In this document: positions 53,701 through 63,908 of the stretch, in pieces | Layout: each line of letters opens with the position of its first letter | Position numbering within the stretch: position 1 is the first letter of the stretch | Origin: Protonemura montana | Lineage: Eukaryota > Arthropoda > Insecta > Plecoptera > Nemouridae | Assembly: GCA_947568835.1 (NCBI GenBank) | Contig: OX387612.1 | Span: forward strand, 9,920,001-9,984,000 | DNA length: 64,000 bases | Reading direction: 5' to 3' | Notes under the pieces: model-generated | What the model was told of the DNA's origin: nothing | Databases searched by the model: none | The model's input: only the letters and a program-made list of their open reading frames with translations | Program-made: the position numbers and the translations under genes

Positions 53701-56700
53701 GATGTTCGAATCAACATCACTTGCCTCGAACTTGTGAACAATCGTTCCAATCGGCTGCTCCTCGGGGATCTCCAGGGTCATCGTTGGATTCTGCATCGAA
53801 GGCGATTATTAAGCAATGCCTTCAGGTATTAAATGGGTGACCATTATACACATGACCAGTTCTGTTCGGGAGAGTGGTTGGAGGGATGAAAGTTAAGCAA
53901 CACTGCGCTGGGTCAGGTATTAAATGGGTGACCATTATACACATGACCAGTTCTGTTCGGGAGAGAGGTTGGAGGGATGAAAGTTAAGCAACACTGCGCT
54001 GAGTCAGGTATTGAATGGGTGACCATTATACAAATGACCAGCTCTGTTCGGGAGAGAGGTTGGAAGGATGAAAGTTAAGCAACACTGCGCTGGGTCAGGT
54101 ATTGGATGAGTGACCATTATACACATGACCAGTTCTGTTCGGGAGAGAGGTTGGAGGGATGAAAGTAAGTACAGCAACTTCACTCGCCTTGCTTATCAAC
54201 CTCTCGACAGCATGGATTTGTGGAGGAATCCTGTTGTTCGCGTTGTACCGTCCTTCAGAAGGGACTTTAAGCCGGTGATCCCCTTGGTGCTCTTCGAAAG
54301 GAGTAGGCTACGTGCCGGCACAGGGTTTCCCCTCCTCCCTTCTAAGCTAGGTTAGGTTCATTATCATCCACTCATTCACCGACGCCATTAGACCAGTGCC
54401 GCATGACCAGATGTCAAAACAGTGCGTCGTTAAACACCACAAATAATAATAAAGCAATGCCTTCAAGCTCGTCTCGGTCTTTTTATAATTCGAGTTCATT
54501 CAACGATATTAACTGAGCGATACGGTGTGATATGACCACTGCATCAGGCACTCAATTGCCTGCCGTAACCAGTAATAACTTACAAAGTGAACTATAAAAC
54601 CCACTAAATCCCTTTTTTTTAACGTACAGAAGGTCTTCTGTCAAGCCCTATATTTAAGAAGTTGGCACATATTTTTTTTGACAACCAAACTCTATTTTCT
54701 AATAAAAACAATGCCACGCAAATGCTATTATAGAATTTATCTTGCTACAGCTTTCCAAAAACTCATGTGCATTGATTTCAAATAATCACATTATCATGTG
54801 GTAGGTACACATTTAGGTTAATGTTACCTCTGAAACATGTCAGCCACTTAGAAACTACTTGAAAGTGTCTAATTGCCACTTGAAGTAGATATATTTGTTA
54901 AAACCTGCACTATTTGTACCTTGCCTATTCCAAAATCTTGTAAAGGATGTCAAACTACATGTTTTGGTGACTTACTTTTGGTGTCCATGGGAGACTGAAC
55001 GTAGGAGCAAAGTCGTTGACGTCGATTATGGTGACGACGAGAGTGCCGCGGCCTTGTTGGGTGGTTGCCGCGGTGATATCTGTGACCAGCACCGTGATCC
55101 GGACTTCGGATGCAACGTCACGAAGGAGTTTGCGAGCCACGGACACCTCCCCGGTCATCTTGTCCACCTTGAAGAAGCTCTGTCGGAGGAAATAATGTTT
55201 AAAAGTGAGAATTTAGCTGACGTAAAAAAGTGATAATTTACTAGATAAATTGATTTGCAGAGGTGGGGAAAGTTAAGCATGAAACAAATTGCTTTGTTCC
55301 TTAAACATCAGAGGCACTTTTTATAACGCTTACATCAAAACTTCTCGAAATACGGTATAGAATAAAAAAACTACCTTAGATTTGTGTAATTATGACAAGA
55401 AACTTAGACAAGTTGCGTTATTCAGATGGTTTTACCTCGTAATTTACGCTATTCATTTATAATTTCAAAATTAAAAAATTAAAACTTTGTAATTATTTTA
55501 TAAGAACATAGTTAGTTGATCACAAATCGACATAAATATCAAAACTGAAAAAGAAACACTGCTCCCAATATTCCCAATACACTGATTCCAGCATTAGCGG
55601 CCATGGTTGAGGCAAAAGAGAAGATTAAACTCGCCAATGGATGTCATGATGACGCCAAGATCATGAAGATGCCAAGATCATGGTATGAATTCAGTTGGGA
55701 AGAGAAGTCTTATAAGAGGAGTCTGCCACTTAGTTTAATCTGTGTAACCATACTGAGTGCTATGTTAAATCTTCCTTTAGATGAGGAATTTAATCACGGC
55801 TATTTTAGAACATCACTTAAAAAAACTGTTTTTTAAATCTTTCATCAAGGCTGCCATTTTTTTTTGTGTTCCGAGGCAAAATAACTATTTTTGAGCTCTT
55901 ACAACATTTAAAATAATCATTCACACATGCCGCATGTTTCTGATAACGGTCCTGTAGGCTTTCAAAGCTATAAACAACACCAACGCTTTGCCATCTCTGT
56001 CGAAGCCACTCAAAAAAACATACCTTAAACTCCTCGGAGTCTGCGACCTGCTTGCCGTTCTTGTCGATGGCTGTGATTGGCTCCGCGGCTGCGAAATTGA
56101 GCGCCTCGGTCGAGTCTACGTCAGGATCGGACGCCACCAACGTGTAGAAAACGACGTCGAGGGATGCGTCTTCCGAGACGAAGGCCCGTTGGGTTCCGGG
56201 CGTGAACGTGGGGTCCTTGTCATTGCTGTTCAGGATGCTCACCGTCAGGGTGGTTGTACCGCTCAAAGGCGGGCTTCCTAAGGGGTAAAAAATGGCGTAA
56301 TATAATTGTTTGGATTTCTAAATTAAAAAAACAAGATAATAACGTTATTTAAGTTGGGAGTATTAAACAGGTAAGCCATTATATTAAGTTAAAAGAACCA
56401 AACGTCGCTTGGAAAAGGAAAATTCGAGAACAAACTGATATAAGCCAAGTAGAATTGCATATGAATTGTAATAAAATAAACAAAACTATCTCAAACCAGC
56501 TAAAAAAGTGAAAATCAACGTCTAGTGCTAGAGCAGTTTAGAGATTACAGTTGGATAGCTATGATAGGTATCTATAAAATAGTATGATAATAGCTCGAAA
56601 GAACTGAGGCAAAAACAGAACACTTTTGTGGTCTTTTTATCAAACTTTTTACAAAATTGTTCTTGACCACCAATTCATGTTTCTATGAAATTTTACGTGA

Positions 56701-59700
56701 CAAAGCGCAATTTCAACCCACCCCCGTCGACAGCGATGATTTCGATGTTGTAAGAGTTCCGTCGGTCGTAGTCAAGCTTGTTGATGATTGTCACCAGGCC
56801 GGATTCTTTGTCGACCGCAAACTCCTCAAAGGCTCCTTTCTGCACGCGGTAACGCACTTGTGCGTTTGCGCCGGAATCTCCGTCGGTAGCACGGACGGTC
56901 TCGACGGAAGATCCTGCGGTTAGAGATGGTCGGGAAAGAGTAAGAGATGGAAGATGTGAAATCTTGACAGAATTGTGGTCCTGGGCGTATTAAAATTGTT
57001 AATTCACTTGTAATATCTTCAGATGTACCAAAGCGTTATTGTTGTTTATTTTTTACGCTACCCGATGGCGCTTGTGGCTGTCTTTTTAAATAAACCTCCA
57101 CAATTAAATAATTACGACTGAAAATATCGATACATGTATATCAACTGTTGATGTTAATAAAGATTATTTGAATGTAAATCGGTCTCAAATCCAAGCTAAC
57201 TGCAAGAAATAGTGTAATTAAATTTCTTTACAATCTAAACGACGGTGACTCTACTGAGAAGTATTCTGAATTTTTGTCGCTGTAAAGCAGTCATTTGGCA
57301 GTCATTTTTGGCGAAGACAGTTTAACATTAGTGCTATGATAGTACGAGGGCGCTGTACCAACGTCGGTGTAAAGTCAGTCTGTAAAAATTCCGGACACAT
57401 TTTAAAATCAATAACCTTGTAGATTTGAACTCACCGATTGGTTCGTCTTCTTGCATCGCCGCCAGGTAGCTCTCACGCTGGAAGACAGGATGGTTATTGT
57501 TGACGTCTCTAACCGTGATGTTCACCGCGCAACTGCTGCTGAAAACTCCGTCGCTAGCTTCGACCCTCAACGTGATCTCGTCCGATGTGACGTTGGTCAT
57601 GTCGAGGCCGCGACCGCTGGCCACGTTGATGACTCCCGTCGAAGGGTCGATCTTGAAAAGATCGTTGACGTTGCCTTGCGTGATGCTGTACGAGATCTCC
57701 GAAGTTTTGTCGATGTCCCGGGCGATCACTTGAAGGGGAGGGTCAAAGTTCGTGGCACCCTCGTCGATGATCACTCGGTATTCGTTGGTGACGAAGTGCG
57801 GGGGGTTGTCGTTGGCGTCGAGGAGTGAGATTTTCAGCGGGACACTTCGGCTTTGGCCTTCGCCGGCGTCGTCGATTGCCTGGAAGGGAATGCGGTTGGT
57901 TAGCAAAGTTTCCGGGACTTTTTTTCATCCGTGATACAATTTGGTATTCACTTTGGTTGTTAATTAATGAGATATATCTCAAGTCATTACGGTGGGTGTT
58001 TTTGGGACAACACTTTCAAGAAGCTATATGAATATGGTGTTTAAATATGAACAGATTCCTATAAAGCTGCACCCTAAAGATGGCAGAGCTAGTTGGGAGA
58101 ATTCCTTTCAGCACTAAAACCCAATAAAGAAAGAGCGTTAACCAAAAAACCACAAAAAACATACACTAACGGCTCTCAAAATCTTAGGGAAATCAAAGTT
58201 GCATAAGAAAAATATATCAACTAGAAATATTAATCGAGAAAAAATGCAGTCTAGTGCTAAAGCAGTTTAGAGATTACAGTTGGATAGCTATGATAGGTAT
58301 CTATAAAATAGTATGATAATAGCTCGAAAGAACTGAGGCAAAAACAGAACACTTTTGTGGTCTTTTTATCAAACTTTTTACAAAATTGTTCTTGACCACC
58401 AATTTAAAATGCTGCGATCGAATAAATTAAATTGGATGCAAATGAAAACAATTGGTTGATCGAATTACCTTGTACGAGAGGAAGTAGACGGGTTTTGTCT
58501 CGTAATCGAGGCAGTTGCCGAATCCGGGCGTGGGGCATTCTGCGACGGTGATCACGCCAGTCAGGTTGTTCACGGCAAAGCTGAAACGGAAAGAAACGTA
58601 ACCCGGTGCCTGACTTGGTTTACCCCACTCATCGCTGCACGGTTCATGGCTTGTAGAGCAATGCAAACATTAGGCCACAACTGGTAACTCGAACCAATGG
58701 CTAATTTCATTGTTTTAAATTCTTTCGACATTTTTCATTTTTCATTTTAAAATCTAGCTATATTATTTTTAGTTAAAAGCTACATTTAGCTTGTATACAA
58801 TGCATGGTGTAAGCAATGGTAAATGACAATAGAGCAATCAAATCACCTCAATCAAGAGATTGTTTAAAAATTCAGGTAACTCTTAAGCTACTGGGAATCT
58901 GCCTCAAGCCTTTCAGTATATACCTATTTAAAATATTTCTTATTTATAAGAAACTACTCTTTGGCATGAGTAGGCTATATGCTGGCACTGGGTTGACTCT
59001 CCTCCCTTCTAGACTTTGTGCCAAACAGTTTGGCATGTTGGAAACACCAGTCCTCGTGAGATCACCGAAGTTAAGCAACACTGCGCTGGGTCAGGTATTG
59101 GATGGCTGACCATCATACACATGACCAGTTCTGTTCGGGAGAGAGGTTGGAGGGATGAAAGTTAAGCAACACTGCGCTGGGTCAGTTATTGGATGGGTGA
59201 CCATCATACACATGACCAGTTCTGTTCGGGAGAGAGGTTGGAGGGATGAAAGTTAGTACAGCAACTTCACTCGCATTGCTTATCAACCTCTCGACAGCAA
59301 GGATTTGTGGGGGAATCCTGTTGTTCGCGTTAACCCGTCTTTCGGAAAGGACGTTAAGCCGGTGGTCCCCTTGGTGCTCTTCGACAGGAATAGATAACCT
59401 GACGGCACCGGGTTTCCTCTCCTCCCTTCTGAGCTAGTTTAGGTTCATTATCATCCACTCATTCACCATCGCCATTGGTCTAATGCCATAGGGTCCGTTA
59501 TCAATACAGTGCGACATTAAACACATTAAACATTAAATCAGTAACGTGTGGACTCACTTATCAGCGCCGTTACCGCTGATCTGATAGATGATGCCGTTCT
59601 CTCCAAATCGTCCCGAGTCTCGGTCCCGCGCTGTGATTGTCGTGACGACCGCGCCTGGCGATGCTGTCTCGGATACCTGGCTAACGTACGAGTCGTGTTC

Positions 59701-62700
59701 GAAGGTCGGAACGTTGTCGTTGGCGTCCGTTGTTACCACGGTGACTGTTGCAGTCGAAGACAAGCCGGGTGCTGCAAAGCACAAGGAGGATTTTAGTAAA
59801 CAGTAGGAATCTTGGGAGTTCATGGCCAGAGTCAGGTAAAAATGTTTAAATCATAGATCATAAAATGCAAAAGTACAATCTTAAATCAGCATAAACATAA
59901 GATAGCAGAATTGAGAAGCTCTGTCAGGCGATCTCAGCATCTCCATGGCTACCAAACGTTGAATCTACCATTGAACCTCCTATGCTAGGCCATGATATAC
60001 CCGTGGTAACATAAGATAGCAGAATTGAGAAGCTCTGTCAGGCGATCTCAGCATCTCCATGGCTACCAAACGTTGAATCTATCATTGAACCACCTATGAT
60101 CGGCTTCACACTCTACAAAGCATCTAACCAAAAACCAAAAGCTAACCAAATGTACAACAAAACATTAAAAAAGTAAGGTTCACGTTCAATACAAGCACTG
60201 AAGTCCCTTCTTATTGAAAACCACTATTATATGTAGGAGAAGTAATTTAACTCCAGACATTGGCCCACTCAAAGTAGGTACATGAATTGAAAAAAAAAAA
60301 CACTTTTTGGCAAATTAACTTTATTCTATGGATGCAAGCTCAGTTGTCGGAATTACCTCCGCCTCCATCTTCGGCGACGACCAACAGGATGAACTTTCGC
60401 TGGTTAGGGTCCTCGTAGTCAAGCGAGCCGTTGCTGACTCGGATGCTGACGCTGGTCGAGCCGGTCACATCGTTGGGCTCGACAGAGAACGCCCCGGTCG
60501 GGTCGACAAGTCGAAGGGTGAACCGCGAGTTGGCCCCCTAACGAAGGTAATTCACAATGTAGAAAGACCTTGTATTTGTTTTTGGGGGGGCACTTTTAAT
60601 TAATGATCAAACATGCTGATTTAAGCACCACTAGCAACCAGTATTACGGAGGTACTTCGACGGTAGCATTATCAAGAAGATATACTGGGTTTCAGTTGAT
60701 CATCACAGTGCATTGAGAACAAAGCAACCAATTGCATGAAGCGTTACTGAAGCCAGAGTCACTGAAAATAAAGCTAATTAATAATACCACTCTAGGTTGG
60801 GGTTACTGCTTGGTGCTATGGTGGTGCTAGTTAGCACGGTGCTACTGACAGTAATACCAGGGTTAGTGCTTGGTGCTATGGTGGTGCTAGTTAGCACGGT
60901 GCTACTGACAGTAATACCAGGGTTACGAATCACCGCTCTAGGTCAGGGTTACTGCTTGGTGCTATGCTGGTGCTAGTTAGCACGGTGATACTGACAGTAA
61001 TACCAGGGTCACTGCTTGGTGCTATGGTGGTGCTAGTTAGCACGGTGCTACTGACAGTAATACCAGGGTTACGAATCACCGCTCTAGGTCGGAGTTTTTG
61101 GTTGACCCAACCAATTGACTCACAATATCTGGATCGGTGACTGTCATGTCAAGGTGTGGCAAGGGCGTTCCGTCGGGCGTGTTCTCCGGCAGCGAAACCA
61201 GAAACTCGCGCTGGTTGAATCGCGGCGGCTCGTCGTTGATGTCCTTGATGGTCACTGTCGCCGTCGAGGTGCTCACGGTAAGCGGGTCGTTGCCAGGGGC
61301 ACCGTTGACCACTTCCCTGGCTCGGACCTGGGATCCGGAGGGAACGGAACAGGTTTAGTGTTGATGTTAGGAACACTGCTATTGTCACAGACATACAATA
61401 CATAAACTATATATCTGGGTGAAAGATATTGCTGTGAGAAATTTGGAAATCTGCTAGAGGAGAGCGTTCTTTCGCTGATGTTAGACAGAGATAGAAGAGA
61501 GGAAAAAACTGTTTTGAAAATCGGTAGTGCAAGTGAGACAAGACTAAATTGCAAGCAACACCATCTATTAGAAGAGGTCTAAACTAAGCTTGTAAGTTCG
61601 GGGAATCCCATAAGACTTTGACACCCTGAGTATCACCCTTAAAATGGCAAATAGAACTTTGCCAAAATGATGCAAAGTCCTTATTAGGATTGCAAAACCT
61701 TAACAGAGCAAATGCAGTAAAACTGTCTTTTTTAGCACTAAAACCCAATAAAGAAAGAGTGTTAACCAAAACACCATAAAAACATAGACCAATAGCTCTC
61801 AAAATCTTAGATAAATCTCTATTAGTATTGTTTTTAAAATTAAAAATAATGTTTGAGTAAGAGAAAGAAATTAAGCATCTCGGTTGTTGTGAAAGGTTAG
61901 GTCTACATGTTCAGCTCACCGTGATATTGACAACGCCGGTCGTATCTTGCAACGCTTCCTTATCAAGCGGCTTGCCTGTACGTAGCTCGCCAGTCTCAGG
62001 GTCCAGCAAGAAGTAGTCCAGAGGGTCTGCAGGAATAAAAGCAGTTAGCACGGGTTTGTTTTTGCCCAAATCAACAAAATACCCAAAGAGAACCTCTTTG
62101 AGGTTAATTTGACGCAAAAATAGTGTTAATGTGTCAGGAAAAATTTTGATGCAATGGTTTGCTTTAGGGTCGATCCATGAGCAGCCATTTGGTGGTGCTA
62201 CCACCAAAAGCGGAAACGTTTTACAGAAGCATAAAGAAGCATTATCAAGAAGGCACAAACAGTACGAACAAAGGTAATAATTGCATGAAGAGTTACTGAA
62301 GCCAGAGTCACTGAAAATGAGGTTACGAATCATCGCTCTAGGTCGGGGTTACTGCTTGGTGCTATGGTGGTGCTAGTTAGTACGGTGCTACTGACAGTAA
62401 TACCAGGGTTACTGCTTGGTGCTATGGTGGTGCTAGTTAGCACGGTGCTAATGACAGTAATACTAGGGTCACTGCTTGGTGCTATGGTGATGCTAGTTAG
62501 CACGGTGCTAATGACAGTAATACCAGGGTTACTGCTTGGTGCTATGGTGGTGCTAGTTAGCACGGTGCTAATGACAGTAATACCAGGGTCACTGCTTGGT
62601 GCTATGGTGATGCTAGTTAGCACGGTGCTACTGACAGTAATACCAGGGTCACTGCTTGGTGCTATGGTGGTGCTAGTTAGCACAGTGCTACTGACAGTAA

Positions 62701-63892
62701 TACCAGGGTTACTGCTTGGTGCTATGGTGGTGCTAGTTAGCACGGTGCTAATGACAGTAATACCAGGGTCACTGCTTGGTGCTATGGTGATGCTAGTTAG
62801 CACGGTGCTACTGACAGTAATACCAGGGGCTTCAAGTTCTATGTCGAGTTGAACTCACTTGAGAGCAGCTCATAAACGACCTTCCTCGGCTTGCCACGGT
62901 CTCCGTCGCGTGCCTGCACTTTCATGACCAGCGTGCCGATTGGATCGTCTTCTTGGACGACACCCGTCAGCGAGCCCAGGAAGACAGGCGGGGAGTTCTG
63001 CACGTCGAGAACCTTGACTTCAACACCTGCAACAACAATCAAAAGGTTACGAGGTTATTTATTTATTTAATGCTGCATACAATTATATTGTATTTGTGTG
63101 AGCCTAAGTGCTAACGAAAATATGTCATAAAGATAAAAAATTAGGAACATAATTGTAACAATGACTTAAGTAGTAGTAGAGATAAAAATAATAATTATAA
63201 TACATAAAAATGGTACCTATTAACAGTAATTAAAATTGGGTATAAATGGTTTCGTTATAGGTTGATCAGTTATAGGCGATTTTGAGCCTCCAAACTTTGC
63301 TGCGGTTGTTAGACAAGGGTTAAACAATTCAAAACTGTTTGCAAAGACTTGTGCACTTTCCTTGAAACTTGTTTTGTCTTGCAGCTTTGGAACGGTCTGT
63401 TGGTCAGAGAATGGAAGACCACTATCCAAATCAGACTATAATTAAGTTTCTTCAGGATTTTTAGGATAAGAACCAGCAATACAAATGATCTTTTAGCAAC
63501 TTTAATGCAGAAAGGCTGTGTCGGACATTTTTAATAGCGGTGAAATGATATCACACGATCTTATGGGTAAAAAAAAAAAACCACCCTCAATCCATCGATC
63601 ACTCACCTGCGGTTGCAAAATGTACTCCGTCGCTCGCGTTCAACACTAGCTGGTAGTTGGGTCTGTCGGAGTAGTCCAGGGCCTCCATGAGCACCAAGGC
63701 TGCAGCGTAGCTCCGTTCGGTCGCCCCTAGCGGCCGCAGCTCAAACTTCATGCAAGCGTCAGGAAATTGTGTCGGCGCTTGGCACGTGACCTCGATCGTG
63801 TCGCCGATGAGGTCGTCATCGGTCAGGTGGATGCCAGCAAAGACGGTCGAGCCAACAGTAGTGTCTTCGGCAACTGAGATCTCGTAAGGAGT
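37943..63892 (-). CDS. Large cadherin, cadherin-23/Cad87A-like, 3' 27 exons (5' end outside window)
   Basis: Minus-strand exons: 63892-63607, 63026-62859, 62026-61920, 61327-61124, 60537-60357, 59771-59558, 58580-58469, 57879-57435, 56913-56722, 56277-56024, 55179-54976, 53790-53646, 52758-52601, 52063-51791, 51097-50917, 50351-50143, 49479-49282, 48775-48586, 47893-47606, 46704-46590, 45732-45558, 42664-42489, 41550-41415, 40771-40647, 40248-40147, 38786-38591 and a last exon from 38050 or 38086 to 37943 (TAA). All joins are in frame, about 1713-1725 aa. Twelve calcium-linker motifs mark EC boundaries (for example DANDNPPHF, DINDEPPRF, DENDNAPTF); two are atypical (LNSNDKDPTF, DVQNSPPVF). 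These are Ca2+-dependent adhesion proteins; related animals use them on microvilli and sensory cells. Cadherin-23 versus Cad87A orthology is not settled. Two EC repeats carry extra Cys pairs (TCQAPTQFPDAC, ECPTPGFGNC). Confidence 0.88.
38857..39080. mobile_element. Partial copy of a foldback MITE
   Basis: Shares AACTGGGTTTTGAATGCTA, TCTGACAATTTTCC and CTTAAAACTAGTGCTAA with the element at 51195-51722. One half-plus-centre is present. Confidence 0.65.
39398..39882. repeat. 43-bp minisatellite with recurrent CACGTG sites
   Basis: About 11 copies of a 43-bp unit (TGTTCGACTGGGCATGTGAC, TCTGCCCCAGTGCAACTTTC). The unit junction reads CACGTG in five copies and one-base variants in others. It lies in the cadherin intron between 40147 and 38786. 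Confidence 0.95.
41670..41770 (-). mobile_element. Old fragment of the 5S-derived SINE 3' end
   Basis: GACACTGGTCTAATGGCATA followed by GTAGGTGATG resembles the reverse of the SINE 3' part (CATCACTCATTCACC...GCCATTAGACCAGTG). Strongly diverged. Confidence 0.45.
42058..42440. repeat. 68-bp minisatellite, locus 3
   Basis: About five copies of the 68-bp unit, entered by GACCAGTGCCACAGGGACAG and left by GGCTGTGTGCCGGCACCG. It abuts the cadherin exon 42664-42489 on its 3' side (49 bases from the donor). Confidence 0.93.
42665..43570. other. Cadherin intron, part before the hAT derivative
   Basis: AT-rich, nothing recognised. Confidence 0.4.
43571..44957 (-). mobile_element. Internally deleted hAT element, same family as 11129-14839
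   Basis: The element is 43579-44949 (1371 bp) with the same terminal repeats (TAGAGCCAAGATTTTATGGTG-type, first 20 matching) and a perfect 8-bp duplication GTAATAAG (43571-43578 and 44950-44957). It is reversed relative to the full-length copy. It keeps the 3' noncoding end and about 270 bp of the 5' end; the whole transposase gene is missing. It can only move with a transposase supplied in trans. Confidence 0.9.
44958..45557. other. Cadherin intron, part after the hAT derivative
   Basis: AT-rich, nothing recognised. Confidence 0.4.
45733..46589. other. Cadherin intron
   Basis: Pyrimidine-rich patch at 45870-46050 (CTTCT-rich on the plus strand). No gene or repeat family recognised. Confidence 0.4.
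47320..47470 (-). mobile_element. tRNA-like element, copy 2
   Basis: The minus strand at 47438-47365 reads GTCCAAGTAGCTCAATAGG, TTAGAGCAACACCCGCGATA and GATCGGGGTTCGAGTCCCCG, a near-complete tRNA-like body. It is bracketed by inverted TCTCAAAAA / TTTTTGAGG and ends in an AATAATA-rich tail toward 47320. U33 and parts of the acceptor stem are off, so a functional tRNA is unlikely. Confidence 0.7.
48950..49240 (-). repeat. 114-bp minisatellite, locus 3 (inverted)
   Basis: About 2.6 copies of the reverse complement of the 114-bp unit (GGTAGCCATGGAGATGCTGA, AGAGCTTCTCAATTCTGCTA). It ends about 40 bases before the exon 49479-49282 donor side. Confidence 0.9.
51195..51722. mobile_element. Foldback MITE with ~150-bp inverted repeats
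   Basis: Left GAAAAACTATTTGAACTGGG ... GACAATTTTCCGATAACAAA is complementary to the right end TTGTTATCGGAAAATTGTC ... CCCAGTTCAAATAGTTTTTC. The centre is about 180 bp and AT-rich. A partial copy is at 38857-39080. No ORF. Confidence 0.8.
52094..52200 (-). mobile_element. LINE 3' end
   Basis: On the minus strand a conserved stretch (TTTTTATCTTCACGGCATAT, GCTCACACAAATAGTATG) ends in (AAAT)n. The same sequence ends at 63054-63170, so this is a repeat family 3' end in LINE style. Confidence 0.6.
52839..52990 (-). mobile_element. tRNA-like element, copy 3
   Basis: Minus strand AAGTAGCTCAATGGGTTAGA and GATCGGGGTTCGAGTCCCCG at 52952-52881. Flanked by inverted GTCTCAAAAA / TTTTTGAGAC, and followed by an AATAATA tail at 52839-52850. 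Confidence 0.7.
53811..54465 (+). mobile_element. 5S-derived SINE with tandem head units and 14-bp target duplication
   Basis: Direct repeat AAGCAATGCCTTCA lies at 53811-53824 and 54452-54465. The element between begins inside the 5S-like head and carries about 3.3 head units of ~91 bp (repeat starts 53825, 53917, 54007, 54098), each with GGGTGACC and AGTTAAGCAACACTGCGCTG. The body and an (AAT)n tail follow. Long target duplication and A/T-rich tail indicate LINE-driven retrotransposition. Confidence 0.88.
55180..56023. other. Cadherin intron
   Basis: No repeat family or other gene recognised. A short plus-strand open frame at 55603-55836 has no supporting motif. Confidence 0.4.
56520..56675 (+). 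repeat. 155-bp duplicated segment, copy 1
   Basis: Matches 58249-58404 with a single difference seen (TGCTAGAGC versus TGCTAAAGC). Lies just after the donor of exon 56913-56722. Confidence 0.9.
57055..57345. mobile_element. Older copy of the 7-bp-TSD MITE family
   Basis: Shares GATGGCGCTTG, CACAATTAAATAATTACGAC, AAAATATCGATACATG and TTTTTGTCGCTGTAAAGCAG in order with the other copies. Ends are eroded. Confidence 0.6.
58249..58404 (+). repeat. 155-bp duplicated segment, copy 2
   Basis: Near-identical to 56520-56675. It lies 65 bases beyond the donor of exon 58580-58469. Confidence 0.9.
58965..59545 (+). mobile_element. 5S-derived SINE with the clearest 5S-like head
   Basis: Positions 59036-59112 align with arthropod 5S rRNA: CCTCGTGAGATCACCGAAGT, TAAGCAAC, GGATGGCTGACC. 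Head units repeat once more at ~59166-59200. The body matches the 53825 copy and the 3' end reads CAGTGCGACATTAAACAC. The first 70 bases (58965-59030) look like the 3' half of another SINE copy, so two copies may be joined. Confidence 0.85.
59895..60095 (+). repeat. 114-bp minisatellite, locus 4
   Basis: About 1.7 copies, same orientation as at 21955, in a cadherin intron. Confidence 0.88.
60790..61090. repeat. 60-bp minisatellite, locus 1
   Basis: About four copies of GTTACTGCTTGGTGCTATGG / TGGTGCTAGTTAGCACGGTG / CTACTGACAGTAATACCAGG, interrupted by GAATCACCGCTCTAGGTC. It begins 34 bases after the donor of exon 61327-61124. The upstream flank GTTACTGAAGCCAGAGTCAC is shared with locus 2. Confidence 0.92.
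62325..62830. repeat. 60-bp minisatellite, locus 2
   Basis: About eight exact 60-bp units. Because 60 is divisible by three, both strands stay open for about 160 codons; on the cadherin strand each unit reads VLTSTTIAPSSNPGITVSST. It starts about 30 bases past the donor of exon 63026-62859. Confidence 0.95.
63054..63170 (-). mobile_element. LINE 3' end
   Basis: Second copy of the sequence at 52094-52200 on the minus strand, ending in (AAAT)n. Confidence 0.6.
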
Positions 63893-63908
63893 CTGTAAGA
63901 GAAGCCGA

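Noticed and set aside
62330-62852. 157-162 aa ORFs on both strands, mucin-like on the cadherin strand
   Set aside because: They are a 60-bp tandem repeat within an intron; stops lie just after the adjacent exon donor, and both strands are open only because the unit length is divisible by three.
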